Positions 7,568 through 18,707 of a stretch of 64,000 bases of DNA are shown here, piece by piece. The notes beneath the pieces are model-generated. The model saw only the letters and a program-made list of their open reading frames with translations. It was not told the origin of the DNA and ran no database searches. Each line of letters begins with the position of its first letter. The stretch's first letter is position 1. Origin of the DNA: Aeromonas dhakensis (GTDB lineage: Bacteria > Pseudomonadota > Gammaproteobacteria > Enterobacterales > Aeromonadaceae); NCBI RefSeq assembly GCF_000820305.1, contig NZ_CDBH01000003.1, positions 1 through 64,000 of the forward strand, given 5' to 3'. A program made the position numbers and the translations under genes.

Positions 7568-7903
7568 ATGAGTCGTCTCATGGTTCTGACCCGTCGCCAA
7601 CTCGCTCGCGCCCGCCGCTGGCTCCCCCTGTGGAGTCTGCTGATGGTGCTGATGTCGTTTGGCAGCCGGGCGGCGACCGATCTCTGTACCCTGACGCCTC
7701 ATTGCAGCCAGAGCGAACGCACCCTGGAGAAGGCCATGCCCTGCGGCAGCTTCACCTCGGCGCTCGCCATGACGGTACTCAGCAGTGACAGCCTGACGGT
7801 TGCCATGCTGGAGCCCGACGCCCCGGATTTCATCTCCCCTTCCCAGTTCATGCCGGATGTCCCGACCGACCGGCTGGAGCGTCCTCCCCGCACCCTGGCT
7901 TGA
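7568..7903 (+). CDS. Small secreted protein of unknown function
   Basis: A 111-aa protein that I do not recognise. Residues about 17-36 form a hydrophobic segment ending SFGSRAA, consistent with a signal peptide cleaved near 36, after an arginine-rich start. The mature part has three cysteines (DLCTLTPHCSQ, MPCGS) and proline-rich acidic C-terminal sequence. There is no strong ribosome binding site. It lies 47 bases upstream of the DUF411 metal-binding protein gene on the same strand, so a periplasmic role linked to metal handling is possible, but that is inference from position. Confidence 0.55.
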   Translation: MSRLMVLTRRQLARARRWLPLWSLLMVLMSFGSRAATDLCTLTPHCSQSERTLEKAMPCGSFTSALAMTVLSSDSLTVAMLEPDAPDFISPSQFMPDVPTDRLERPPRTLA

Positions 7904-7950
7904 ATCTGACCCCCGTTTCCGGGCATGTTTCATTCAATCTGAGGTGAGTT

Positions 7951-8382
7951 ATGTACAAATCCCTGCTACTGGCCGTGCTGGCCGGTACCGTCAGCTTTTC
8001 TGCTCTCGCGGCCGAGAAGATGACCGTCTACAAATCCAAGTACTGCGGCTGCTGCCAGGCCTGGAACAAGCACATGGAAGAGAATGGCTTCGAGCTCGAG
8101 GTCATCGAAACCGAACAGCTTGCACCGGTCAAACAGCAGTACGGTATCACTCCGCAGCTGGCCTCCTGCCACACCGGCGTGGTCAACGGCTATGTGATCG
8201 AGGGACACGTGCCCGCCGCCGATGTGCAGAAACTGCTCAAGGAAAAACCGGCGATCCGCGGCCTGACCATTCCGGGCATGCCCCAGAGTGCGCCGGGTAT
8301 GGATATTCCGGGTCAGCCCTATCAGGTGCTGAGCATCAGCAATGAGGGCGCGACCAGGGTCTGGTCGAGCTACCCCGGCTGA
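7951..8382 (+). CDS. DUF411 periplasmic metal-binding protein (CopG-like)
   Basis: A 143-aa DUF411 protein. It has a cleavable signal peptide ending SALAA at about residue 20 and then the family signature MTVYKSKYCGCCQAWNKHM with a CxCC cysteine cluster, followed by CHTGVVNGYVIEGHVPA. DUF411 proteins occur in copper and other metal resistance operons and are thought to bind Cu in the periplasm. A good GAGGTGA ribosome site precedes the ATG. Its neighbour upstream is a small secreted protein; no copper ATPase or oxidase is next to it here, so it looks like a stand-alone unit ending at the terminator at 8464. Confidence 0.85.
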   Translation: MYKSLLLAVLAGTVSFSALAAEKMTVYKSKYCGCCQAWNKHMEENGFELEVIETEQLAPVKQQYGITPQLASCHTGVVNGYVIEGHVPAADVQKLLKEKPAIRGLTIPGMPQSAPGMDIPGQPYQVLSISNEGATRVWSSYPG

Positions 8383-8463
8383 TGAAGGCTGGCTGTGAGC
8401 GGACACGCTTCCATCATGTGAGGCACACCTGAGCGAGCCCGTGTCGCTCACGGTCAGGTATGG

Positions 8464-8493
8464 GGGCCGCCATCGCGAGATGGCGGCCCTTTT
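8464..8493 (+). terminator. Terminator after the DUF411 gene
   Basis: A ten-bp GGGCCGCCAT/ATGGCGGCCC stem with a six-base loop followed by TTTT, about 80 bases past the DUF411 stop and upstream of ptrB. Confidence 0.82.
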
Positions 8494-8606
8494 ACATCCC
8501 GGCGCGGGAGAACTTGCAACTGAAGGCGACAAGGGGCAGATTGGTCCCCTGTCCAAGGAGCCAAGGCTCAGGTCCGCCAACCCTTTTAAAGCGCAAAGGA
8601 TGCGAC

Positions 8607-10760
8607 ATGTTCACCTTTTCCCGAGGGCTTCTGCTGCTGGCTTGCCTGGCCGCCGTTCCCTGTTCATATGCCAATGATGAGTCCGCCATGCCCACACGCG
8701 ACACCCAGATCCAGCCTCCCGTGGCCGCCAAACACCCCCATACCCTGAAAAAACACGGGGATACCCGGGTCGACAACTACTACTGGCTGCGCGATGACGA
8801 GCGCCAGAAACCCGAGGTGCTGGCCTACCTGGAGGCCGAAAACGCCTACACCGACGCCATGCTCAAACCGGTCAAGCCGCTGCGCGACCAGCTCTATCAG
8901 GAGATGGTGGCCCGCATTCCCCAGCAGGACGAGTCGGTGCCTTATGTGAAGAACGGCTATCGCTACCAGACCCGCTACGAGCCGGGCAAGGAGTACGCCA
9001 TCTATTCACGTAGCAAAATTGGTGAAGAGGCTACAAGCCTGCTGCTGGACGGCAACCAGCGCGCCGAGGGCCACGAGTTCTACGCTCTGGGGGCGCTTGA
9101 GGTGAGCCGCAACAACCGCTGGCTGGCGGTGGCGGAAGATTTCCTCTCCCGCCGCCAGTACCAGATCCAGTTCTTCGATCTGGAGAGCGGCAAGTGGGCC
9201 GCCGACACGCTTCCGAACACCTCCGGCAATCTGGTGTGGGCCAACGACAGCAAGACGGTGTTCTACGTGCGCAAGCACCCCAAGACCCTGCTGCCCTACC
9301 AGGTCTATCGTCACGAGCTGGGTACGGATCCCGCCAAGGACACCCTGGTCTACGAGGAGAAGGACGACACCTTCTATGTGAGCCTCTATGCCACCACCTC
9401 GGAAGATTTCATCGTCATCGCCCTCTCCAGCACCACTACCGGCGAGGCGCGCCTCATCGATGCCAACGTGCCGACCCAGGCGCCGCGGCTGTTCCTGCCG
9501 CGCCAGGTGGATCACGAGTACAGCCTGGATCACTACCGCGGCCGCTTCTATGTGCGCTCCAACAAGGACGGCAAGAACTTCGGCCTCTACGAGACCAAAG
9601 AGAGCCCGGTGGAGCGCTGGAAGGCGGTGATCGCCCCCAATCCGGATGTACTGCTGGAGAGCTATGCCCTGTTCAAGGAGTGGCTGGTGCTGGAGGAGCG
9701 CAGTCAGGGGCTGACCCGGCTGCGCCAGGTCAACTGGCAGAGCGGCGAGCAGAAGGAGATCGCCTTCGACGATCCCGCCTATGTCACCTGGCTTGCCTAC
9801 AACCCGGAGCCGGACACCAGCGCCCTGCGCTATGGCTACTCCTCCATGACCACGCCGTCTTCCACCTACGAGCTCGACCTGAACAGCGGCAAGCGCACCC
9901 TGCTCAAGCAGCAGCCGGTGGCGGGTTTCAAGGCCGATCAATATGCCAGCGAGCGGCTCTGGATCACTGCCCGTGACGGCGTGGCCGTGCCGGTGTCGCT
10001 GGTCTATCGCAAGGACCAGTTCAAGAAAGAGGGGACCGGCGCAGGCACCAATCCGCTGCTGGTCTACGGCTATGGCTCCTACGGCGCCAGCATGGATCCG
10101 GACTTCAGCAGCGCCAGGCTGAGCCTGCTGGACCGCGGCTTCGTCTACGCCATCGCCCACATTCGTGGTGGCGAGGAGCTGGGCCGCCACTGGTATGAGG
10201 ATGGCAAGCTGCTGAAGAAGCAGAACACCTTCAACGACTTCATCGACGTGACCGAAGCGCTGGTGGCGCAGGGTTATGGTGCCAGGGATCAGGTCTACGC
10301 CATGGGCGGCAGCGCCGGCGGCCTGCTGATGGGGGCCGTCATCAACCAGGCGCCCCAGCTCTATCGCGGCGTGGTGGCCCAGGTGCCCTTCGTCGACGTG
10401 GTCACCACCATGCTGGACGAGTCCATCCCCCTCACTACCGGTGAGTACGACGAGTGGGGCAATCCGAACCAGAAGCGCTACTACGACTACATGAAGGCCT
10501 ACAGCCCCTACGATCAGGTCAAGGCGCAGGCCTACCCGAATCTGCTGGTCACCACAGGCCTGCACGATTCCCAGGTGCAGTATTGGGAGCCGGCCAAGTG
10601 GGTGGCCAAGCTGCGGGAGCTGAAGACGGATGATAACAAGTTGTTGCTGAGTACCGACATGGACGCCGGCCACGGCGGCAAGTCGGGCCGCTTCAAGGCC
10701 TACGAGGATATCGCGCTGGAGTTTGCGTTTATCCTGGATCTGGCCAAGCCAAAAGCATAA
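8607..10760 (+). CDS. ptrB: Oligopeptidase B (S9A family), exported form
   Basis: A 717-aa prolyl-oligopeptidase family serine peptidase. It has an N-terminal beta-propeller region (about 50-440) and a C-terminal alpha/beta hydrolase domain. The catalytic triad is visible: Ser569 in GGSAGG, Asp654 in TGLHDSQV and His689 in DAGHGG. The sequence around [13 protein letters not shown] is typical of oligopeptidase B, which cuts after Arg/Lys in short peptides. Unlike cytosolic E. coli PtrB, it starts with a signal-like hydrophobic stretch ([15 protein letters not shown]), so it is probably periplasmic; the cysteines could also make a lipobox (LLAC). Start 8607 has AAAGGA six bases upstream. Confidence 0.92.
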   Translation: MFTFSRGLLLLACLAAVPCSYANDESAMPTRDTQIQPPVAAKHPHTLKKHGDTRVDNYYWLRDDERQKPEVLAYLEAENAYTDAMLKPVKPLRDQLYQEMVARIPQQDESVPYVKNGYRYQTRYEPGKEYAIYSRSKIGEEATSLLLDGNQRAEGHEFYALGALEVSRNNRWLAVAEDFLSRRQYQIQFFDLESGKWAADTLPNTSGNLVWANDSKTVFYVRKHPKTLLPYQVYRHELGTDPAKDTLVYEEKDDTFYVSLYATTSEDFIVIALSSTTTGEARLIDANVPTQAPRLFLPRQVDHEYSLDHYRGRFYVRSNKDGKNFGLYETKESPVERWKAVIAPNPDVLLESYALFKEWLVLEERSQGLTRLRQVNWQSGEQKEIAFDDPAYVTWLAYNPEPDTSALRYGYSSMTTPSSTYELDLNSGKRTLLKQQPVAGFKADQYASERLWITARDGVAVPVSLVYRKDQFKKEGTGAGTNPLLVYGYGSYGASMDPDFSSARLSLLDRGFVYAIAHIRGGEELGRHWYEDGKLLKKQNTFNDFIDVTEALVAQGYGARDQVYAMGGSAGGLLMGAVINQAPQLYRGVVAQVPFVDVVTTMLDESIPLTTGEYDEWGNPNQKRYYDYMKAYSPYDQVKAQAYPNLLVTTGLHDSQVQYWEPAKWVAKLRELKTDDNKLLLSTDMDAGHGGKSGRFKAYEDIALEFAFILDLAKPKA

Positions 10761-10770
10761 GTCACCAAGG

Positions 10771-10799
10771 TTGCAGCCCTTGCCAGACAAGGGCTGCAA
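10771..10799 (+). terminator. Hairpin terminator after ptrB
   Basis: A perfect 12-bp stem (TTGCAGCCCTTG and its complement, CCAGA loop) begins ten bases after the ptrB stop. It is followed by AAAAGAATC rather than a T-run, so termination strength is uncertain. Confidence 0.6.
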
Positions 10800-11175
10800 A
10801 AGAATCTCCTTTCCCTCTTCCCGCCTGCTGTCCGGTAGCACAACCAATTAATCTTCGATCGGCAAATTAATGATCGGCTTCAAATTTCTGGCGACCGATA
10901 TCCTTCATTTTGTGTTTTTGTTTGATTTATGTTGGCGCCGTGTGCTTAATCGATGCCGTTATAACTCTTTAATTGGCCCCCTCGGTGCCAATTATCTCTG
11001 GTTGGCATGAAGCCGACTGTCTCACCACAGGATGCTGGTGGCTTTTTGGGGAACGCTGGTCGTTCACCCATTTCCTCATCGCGAGGTCACGGACGACCGC
11101 CGACGCAGCACGGCGGTTTGTCTTGCATTCGCCCGTGGAACGGGCGAGCTGAATCAATCAAAAAGGATGAACAAC
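10800..11175. other. Upstream region of the TAXI transporter, with leader hairpin
   Basis: About 375 bases between ptrB and the TAXI gene. The first half is AT-rich and probably holds the promoter, but I see no convincing -35/-10 pair. A TCGCCCGT-GGA-ACGGGCGA hairpin (11129-11147) ends 13 bases before the ribosome binding site of the TAXI gene and may affect mRNA stability or translation. Confidence 0.4.
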
Positions 11176-12147
11176 ATGAAAGGATTATCCCTGGCGTGTG
11201 CCTTGTCGGCAGCTCTGGTCGGTGTCTCGTTTGGTGGTCCGGTACAGGCGCAGGAGCGCTTCGTGACCATAGGCACCGGCGGTCAGACCGGTGTCTACTA
11301 CGTGGCGGGCCAGTCCATCTGTCGCTTCCTCAACCGCGGCGCCGCCGATCACCAGATCAAGTGCAACGCCCCGGCCAGTGGCGGCGGTGTTGCCAACGTC
11401 AACGGCATCCGCTCCGGCGAGTTCAACTTCGGCATCATGCAGTCCGACCACCAGTACAAGGCGATGAAGGGCGTCGAGCCGTTCAAGGCCGAGGGTCCGA
11501 TGGATGACATCCGCGCCGTCTTCTCCCTGCAGAGCGAAGTGTTCACCATCCTGGCCCGCAAGGACGCCAAGATTGCCGGCTTCGACGATCTGAAGGGCAA
11601 GCGCGTCAACATCGGCAACCCGGGCTCCGGCCAGCGCGACACCTTCGAAGAGATCATGGCCGTCAAGGGCTGGGACAAGTCTGTGTTCAGTCTGGTCTCC
11701 GAGCTCAAACCCGCCGAGCAGGCCTCTGCCCTGGGTGACAACAACATCGACGCCATGAGCTACTTCGTCGGTCACCCCAACGGCGCTATCCAGGAAGCCT
11801 CCACTACCACCGACACCGTGCTGGTGCCGGTGACCGGCCCCGAGATCGACAAGCTGCTGGCCGAGAAGAGCTACTACAGCAAGGCCGAGATCCCGGGTGG
11901 TCTGTACAAGGGCAGCCCGAACCCGACCCCGTCCATCGGTGGCAAGGCCGTACTCTCCACCAGCGCCAAGGCCGATCCGGAAGTGGTCTACCAGCTGGTC
12001 AAGTCCGTGTTCGACAACCTGGATCGCTTCAAGCGCCTGCACCCGGCTTTCGCCGACCTGAAGGAAGCCGACATGATCAAGGTGGGTCTCTCCGCCCCGC
12101 TGCATGAAGGCGCGGTGCGCTACTACAAGGAACGTGGCTGGATGTAA
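11176..12147 (+). CDS. TAXI-family TRAP transporter solute-binding protein
   Basis: A 323-aa periplasmic receptor. A signal peptide (residues about 1-27, ending PVQAQ) is followed by the TAXI family start ERFVTIGTGGQTGVYYVAG and the cysteine pair around SICRFLNRG and IKCNAPASGG. It binds the substrate and hands it to the fused TRAP permease encoded next. TAXI systems have been linked to glutamate, alpha-ketoglutarate and other carboxylates; the ligand here is unknown. Start 11176 is preferred over the in-frame ATG at 11167, since AAAAAGGA ends eight bases before it. It is the first gene of a two-gene unit and probably the more strongly expressed. Confidence 0.92.
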   Translation: MKGLSLACALSAALVGVSFGGPVQAQERFVTIGTGGQTGVYYVAGQSICRFLNRGAADHQIKCNAPASGGGVANVNGIRSGEFNFGIMQSDHQYKAMKGVEPFKAEGPMDDIRAVFSLQSEVFTILARKDAKIAGFDDLKGKRVNIGNPGSGQRDTFEEIMAVKGWDKSVFSLVSELKPAEQASALGDNNIDAMSYFVGHPNGAIQEASTTTDTVLVPVTGPEIDKLLAEKSYYSKAEIPGGLYKGSPNPTPSIGGKAVLSTSAKADPEVVYQLVKSVFDNLDRFKRLHPAFADLKEADMIKVGLSAPLHEGAVRYYKERGWM

Positions 12148-12173
12148 TCCGGTTGCGGTTTCGGATGTGCCCC

Positions 12174-12204
12174 AGACTCGCTCCTCCCTCGGGGGGGCGA
12201 GTCT
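12174..12204 (+). promoter_or_regulatory. Intercistronic hairpin between TAXI receptor and permease
   Basis: AGACTCGC and GCGAGTCT, extended by the CTCC/GGGG tracts, form a long GC-rich stem between the two genes. There is no strong T-run. Such hairpins protect the 3' end of the receptor message and lower permease expression, a usual ratio in binding-protein transporters; that role is inferred. Confidence 0.55.
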
Positions 12205-12234
12205 CATTTATTGCAGTACCAACAGAGCCACACT

Positions 12235-14796
<2,562 letters not shown>

Positions 14797-14810
14797 TCCC
14801 GCACCCAATA

Positions 14811-14842
14811 AAAACGGCGCCACGATGGCGCCGTTTTTATTT
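14811..14842 (+). terminator. Terminator of the TAXI TRAP operon
   Basis: AAAACGGCGCCA / TGGCGCCGTTTT, with CGA loop and TTTTTATTT after it. It starts 14 bases beyond the permease stop. Confidence 0.93.
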
Positions 14843-14856
14843 ACCCCGTGTGGGGT

Positions 14857-14967
14857 TCAATCCTGTGGATCCTGCTCCTGCAGCAGGCTCAGGGTCTGTT
14901 GCTCCACCTGGCTCAATCCCAGCTGCTCGCAGGCCTGCTCAAAGCTGATTCCCAAGTGACACATCAT
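14857..14967 (-). pseudogene. Partial second copy of the 50-aa gene (C-terminal 36 residues)
   Basis: This minus-strand frame repeats almost exactly the last 36 residues of the neighbouring 50-aa gene, ending QEQDPQD instead of QEQDPQE, with its own stop. The part matching the original N-terminus is altered: an extra base near 14974 breaks the frame and the upstream residues no longer match. There is no ribosome site before the possible ATG at 14967. It is best seen as a remnant created by a 132-bp tandem duplication, though a 36-aa product cannot be excluded. Confidence 0.6.
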
Positions 14968-15120
14968 GATGTCTGATACCGGGAAGGCTTATTCTTGCGG
15001 ATCCTGCTCTTGCAGCAGGCTCAGGGTCTGTTGCTCCACCTGGCTCAATCCCAGCTGTTCGCAGGCCTGCTCAAAGCTGATTCCCAAGTGGCACATCATG
15101 ATGTCGATGGCGGGCAGATA
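14857..15120 (-). repeat. Tandem duplication, two units of 132 bp
   Basis: Units 14857-14988 and 14989-15120 are near-identical for about 115 bases (for example from GGATCCTGCTC at 14867 and 14999) and diverge at their upstream edge. The unit holds the 3' part of the 50-aa ORF including its stop codon. Confidence 0.85.
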
Positions 15121-15141
15121 GTTTCTCATTGCTTCTTCCAT
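14989..15141 (-). CDS. Conserved-looking 50-aa protein of unknown function
   Basis: A 50-codon minus-strand gene with a GGAGGATC ribosome site directly upstream of the ATG. The product is acidic and helical, with the segments LPAIDIMMCHLGISFEQACE and LGLSQVEQQTLSLLQEQD; the second half looks like a small helix-turn-helix-like or dimerisation motif, but I do not recognise a family. Near-identity of the coding part in the downstream partial copy suggests a recent duplication. It is monocistronic, convergent with the TRAP operon and divergent from the yhhN-like gene. Confidence 0.6.
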   Translation of the reverse strand: MEEAMRNYLPAIDIMMCHLGISFEQACEQLGLSQVEQQTLSLLQEQDPQE

Positions 15142-15317
15142 GGTGATCCTCCGAACCCGTTCCTTATGCCCGAACCGGGAGTGCGGGACAATTAGACTTT
15201 AGGCGTAGAGTGCTCGTTTGCTGAGCGCCTCTGCCACTGGCCGGGGGAATTTGTTACTCTCCCTGTCAGCAAGAAGATGTTGCCGTATGACTGCGAGCGA
15301 CACGTGAGGAGCAGGGC

Positions 15318-15944
15318 ATGTTATTGAGTTTCTTGATCATCGCATCGGGCTGGTGGCACATTCGTGCGGCCTACGGCTCAGACTCCCGTCAGTTCTACAT
15401 CAGCAAGCCGCTGACCATGCTGCTCATCATAGCGCTGGCGTTCGGCTATCAGGGCTATGACCACGACGGCTCCCACGCCTGGATCCTGCTCGGTCTCTGC
15501 CTGTCGCTGGCCGGCGACGTGCTGCTGATGCTGCCGAGCGACCGCTTCATCCAGGGGCTGGCGGCATTTCTTGTCGCGCACCTCTGCTACATCGTCGGTT
15601 TCGCCCAGGGGCCGCTGGTGCTGAACCTGGTGGATGGCCTGCTGTTGCTGCTGGTGGCCGGCATGGTGTTCGGCCTGTTGTGGGGCAAGCTCGGGGAGAT
15701 GAAGATCCCCGTCTTCTGCTACATGCTGGTGATCATCGGCATGGCCTGGGTGGCCGCCGGTGCCTGGCATGCCTCCCTCACCGCCGGCAGCGCCGCCGCC
15801 CTGGTGGGGGCGCTGATGTTCCTCTTCTCCGACAGCATGCTGGCGCTGGATCGCTTCCGTCGCCCCTTCCCCCATGCCACCGCCTGGGTGATGAGCAGCT
15901 ACTTCGCCGCCCAGTTCCTGATCGCCGCCTCGTTGGCGGGTTGA
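15318..15944 (+). CDS. YhhN-family membrane protein (lysoplasmalogenase-like)
   Basis: A 208-aa protein with about eight transmembrane helices. It shows the YhhN hallmarks KPLTMLLI, CLSLAGDVLLMLP, HLCYIVGF and LFSDSMLALDRF. Mammalian TMEM86 members of this family are lysoplasmalogenases that cleave the vinyl ether bond of lysoplasmalogens, and a bacterial member has the same activity; the physiological substrate in this organism, which is not expected to make plasmalogens, is unclear. A GAGGAGCAGGGC ribosome site precedes the ATG. It stands alone between a divergent small gene and a terminator. Confidence 0.88.
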   Translation: MLLSFLIIASGWWHIRAAYGSDSRQFYISKPLTMLLIIALAFGYQGYDHDGSHAWILLGLCLSLAGDVLLMLPSDRFIQGLAAFLVAHLCYIVGFAQGPLVLNLVDGLLLLLVAGMVFGLLWGKLGEMKIPVFCYMLVIIGMAWVAAGAWHASLTAGSAAALVGALMFLFSDSMLALDRFRRPFPHATAWVMSSYFAAQFLIAASLAG

Positions 15945-15961
15945 CCGGCGGGCCGCAATAA

Positions 15962-15984
15962 AAAACGGGCCTGCCGGCCCGTTT
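15962..15984. terminator. Bidirectional terminator between yhhN-like gene and emrB
   Basis: AAAACGGGC / GCCCGTTTT with a six-base loop serves the convergent genes on both strands; it lies about 20 bases from either stop codon. Confidence 0.9.
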
Positions 15985-16005
15985 TGCTACTCCCTTCCCA
16001 CTCTT

Positions 16006-17559
16006 TCACGCCTCGACCGGTTCGGCATCCGGCGCCCTCGGGGCCGGCTGCTTGAGCAGCAGCATCAGGGCGCTGGCGATCAGCAGGAAGATACCCATCA
16101 CGAAGAACACCTGATTGTAGGCCATGATGGCCGCCTCGCGGCTGATGGTGTTCGACAGCATGGCCTGAGCCTGCAGACGGGCCAGCTCGGGGCCGGAGCC
16201 CTGGGCCATCATGTTCTGGGCCAGCTGCAGCAGATAGGCCTGTCCCTCTATGCTGGTGGCGGCCAGGGTACTGCCGATCTGGCTGACATGGGTGCGGGTA
16301 TCGTTGTCGATCAGGGTCGCTATGATGGCGATGCCGAAGGCCCCCCCCAGGTTGCGCAGCACGTTGAGCAGGGTGGAGGAGGAGGGGATTTCGTCCGGCG
16401 TCAGGCTGGCGGTCGCCACCAGGGAGAGCGGCACCATGATGAAGGGCTGGCCCAGCGCCCGCACGATGAGCGACTGGATCAGCTGGGGCCCGGCGTAGTC
16501 CGCGCTCATGTTCATGTTCATGAAGCAGCTGACGGCGAACACCAGAAAGCCGAAGCTCACCAGATAGCGCGGATCTATCTTGTGGGTCAATTTGGGCACC
16601 AGTGGCAGTACCAGCAGCTGGGGCAGTCCCATCCACATCAGCACCTCGCCGATTTCCAGTGCGTTGTAGTTGTGGATCTGGGTCATGTAGAGCGGCAGCA
16701 CATAGATGGAGCCCATCAACGCCATGCCGAGCACCAGGTAGGCGAAGCAGGCCAGCGCGAAGCGCGGGTTGTGCAGCAGCCGCAGGTTGACCAAGGGGTG
16801 GCGGCGCAGCAGCTGGCTGATGACGAAGAACACCAGCGCCACCACCGAGATGACGGTGAGCCGCACGATGAAGCTGGAACCGAACCAGTCCTCCCGGTTG
16901 CCCTCTTCCAGCACCACTTCCAACAGGCCAAGCCCCACCGCCATGGTAAGGATGCCGATGAGATCCACCCGCTTGATCACCTCCCAGTCCACCGGCTTCT
17001 TGTCCAGCCCGTGGGCCAGCATGGCCATCACCAGCAGTCCCGGCGGCACGTTCAGGTAGAAGATGTAGTGCCAGGACATCTGCTCGGTCAGCCAGCCGCC
17101 CAGGGTCGGGCCGATGGCGGGGGCGAAGGTGGCGCACAGGCCGAACAGTGCCATGCCGGTGGCTCGCTTGTGCAGCGGCAGCAGGCTGACGATGAGGGAG
17201 AAGGCCATGGGGATCAGCGCCCCGCCGGTGAAGCCCTGCAGCGCCCGAAAGACGATCATGCTGGTGAGGTTCCAGCTGAACGAGCAGAGCACGGAGGCGA
17301 TGATGAAGGCGCCTGTGGTCCACAGCAGGTAGCGCCGCACGCTCAGCCCCCGGCTCAGCCAGCCGCTCAGCGGGATGGCGATCATCTCTGCCACCAGATA
17401 GGAGGTGGAGATCCAGGAGCTCTCGCTCAGGGTGGCCGACAGGGCCCCCTGAATGTCCTTCAGGGAGGCGTTGGTGATCTGGATGTCGAGGATGGCCATG
17501 AAGGCGCCGATGAGGCCCCCCATGACCGCGATCCAGTTGCGGCGTGGTATGGCGTCCAT
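16006..17559 (-). CDS. emrB: EmrB-type multidrug efflux MFS transporter (DHA2, 14 TM)
   Basis: A 517-aa member of the drug:H+ antiporter-2 family. The N-terminal helix has the family motif DIQITNASLKDIQGALSAT; motif C lies in FGLCATFAPAIGPTLGGWLTE; 14 helices are expected. It is the inner-membrane pump of a tripartite system using the EmrA adaptor encoded directly upstream and an outer membrane TolC channel encoded elsewhere, exporting hydrophobic drugs and uncouplers. The ATG overlaps the emrA stop by one base (TGATG), a sign of coupled translation. Substrates in this organism are not known. Confidence 0.92.
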   Translation of the reverse strand: MDAIPRRNWIAVMGGLIGAFMAILDIQITNASLKDIQGALSATLSESSWISTSYLVAEMIAIPLSGWLSRGLSVRRYLLWTTGAFIIASVLCSFSWNLTSMIVFRALQGFTGGALIPMAFSLIVSLLPLHKRATGMALFGLCATFAPAIGPTLGGWLTEQMSWHYIFYLNVPPGLLVMAMLAHGLDKKPVDWEVIKRVDLIGILTMAVGLGLLEVVLEEGNREDWFGSSFIVRLTVISVVALVFFVISQLLRRHPLVNLRLLHNPRFALACFAYLVLGMALMGSIYVLPLYMTQIHNYNALEIGEVLMWMGLPQLLVLPLVPKLTHKIDPRYLVSFGFLVFAVSCFMNMNMSADYAGPQLIQSLIVRALGQPFIMVPLSLVATASLTPDEIPSSSTLLNVLRNLGGAFGIAIIATLIDNDTRTHVSQIGSTLAATSIEGQAYLLQLAQNMMAQGSGPELARLQAQAMLSNTISREAAIMAYNQVFFVMGIFLLIASALMLLLKQPAPRAPDAEPVEA

Positions 17560-18611
17560 CAGTTGGCGGCGACCACGGGATCAGGGCTGCGGGTGTCGAC
17601 GATCACCTCGGTGGAGAGGCCAGGCAACAGCTTGCCTGCCAGGGCGCCCGGATCCGGAATGCGGATCTTGACCGGTACCCGTTGCACGATCTTGGTGAAG
17701 TTGCCGGTGGCGTTCTCCGGCGGCAGCAGGGCGAACTTGGCACCGGTGGCCGGTGCCAGGCTGTCGATGATCCCCTCGACCGGCTGATCCGGATAGGCAT
17801 CCAGGATCACCTCCACCTTCTGGCCGGGCTGCATGTGGAGCAGCTGGGTCTCCTTGAAGTTGGCCTCGACCCACACCTGCTGCAGCGGCACCAGGCTGGC
17901 CACCTGCATGCCGGACTGGACGTAGAGCCCCGCCCGCAGACTGCGCTTGCCAATGATGCCGTCGGCCGGTGCCCGCAGCTCGGTATAGGCAAGCTCCAGC
18001 TTGGCCTGTTCCAGCTGGGCGGCACTCAATGCCAGCTTGGCCTGGTTCTGCTTGGCCTCGGCATCCAGCACCAGCAGCCGCTCGCGGGCGGCCTGCAGGG
18101 CCGCTTTGGCCTCCTGTTCCTGGGCCTGATTGACCTGCAAACCAGCGCGTACCTCGTCCAGGCTGTCCTGGGAGCTGTAGTGGCGCTGGTTGAGCTGGCT
18201 GACGCGGCGCACCTGCTGCTGGGCCCGAACCTGTTCGGCATTGGCCGAGCTGACCTTGGCTTCGGCCTGGCGAATGAGGCTCAGCTGCTGGGTGCGGGTG
18301 GCGGCGAGATTTTCCGCCGTCGCCTGGTTGAGGCGCAGGTCGGCCTCGGCCTCGGCCACCTTAGTCTTGTACTCCCGGTCGTCGAGGCGGGCGATGAGCT
18401 GGCCGGCCTTCACCGGCTGGTTGTCGGTCACCAGCACTTCGCTGATGTAGCCGGAGAGCTTGGAGCCGATGCCGGTCACCTCGCTTTGCAGGTAGGCGTT
18501 GTCGGTGCTCTCGAAGTAGCGGCCGTGCAGATACCAGTAACCGGCAAACAGCAGGCCGAGCAGGGCCAGTATCATGGCGGCCAGCAGGGGGATCTTCTTG
18601 TGTTGACTCAT
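17559..18611 (-). CDS. emrA: EmrA-type membrane fusion protein
   Basis: A 350-aa periplasmic adaptor (HlyD family). One N-terminal transmembrane helix (about 10-28) is followed by a lipoyl half-motif (YLQSEVTGIGSKLSGYISEVLV), a long coiled-coil hairpin rich in Gln and Ala (about 90-190), the second lipoyl half (ELRAPADGIIGKRSLRAGLYV) and beta-barrel. It links EmrB with an outer membrane channel. The start at 18611 (MSQHKK) has AGGAA ten bases upstream. emrAB are divergent from a LysR regulator gene that probably controls them. Confidence 0.92.
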   Translation of the reverse strand: MSQHKKIPLLAAMILALLGLLFAGYWYLHGRYFESTDNAYLQSEVTGIGSKLSGYISEVLVTDNQPVKAGQLIARLDDREYKTKVAEAEADLRLNQATAENLAATRTQQLSLIRQAEAKVSSANAEQVRAQQQVRRVSQLNQRHYSSQDSLDEVRAGLQVNQAQEQEAKAALQAARERLLVLDAEAKQNQAKLALSAAQLEQAKLELAYTELRAPADGIIGKRSLRAGLYVQSGMQVASLVPLQQVWVEANFKETQLLHMQPGQKVEVILDAYPDQPVEGIIDSLAPATGAKFALLPPENATGNFTKIVQRVPVKIRIPDPGALAGKLLPGLSTEVIVDTRSPDPVVAAN

Positions 18612-18668
18612 GTGGGGGATTCCTGAACTTAAGAGAGGCAGGCTAACACTGGCCAACTGTTTCGATTA

Positions 18669-18689
18669 GTATCCATTTATGAGATATAC
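18669..18689. promoter_or_regulatory. Possible LysR operator between emrA and the LysR gene
   Basis: GTATC-N9-GATATAC is an imperfect inverted repeat within the 96-base divergent spacer, roughly 20-40 bases upstream of the regulator start. It has the T-N11-A type symmetry common to LysR sites, but the match is loose. Confidence 0.3.
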
Positions 18690-18707
18690 AGTTTCACTGG
18701 TGCAACA

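Noticed and set aside
10935-10955. TGGCGCC...TGCT as a sigma-54 promoter for the TAXI operon
   Set aside because: Spacing between the GG and GC elements is eight instead of ten bases.
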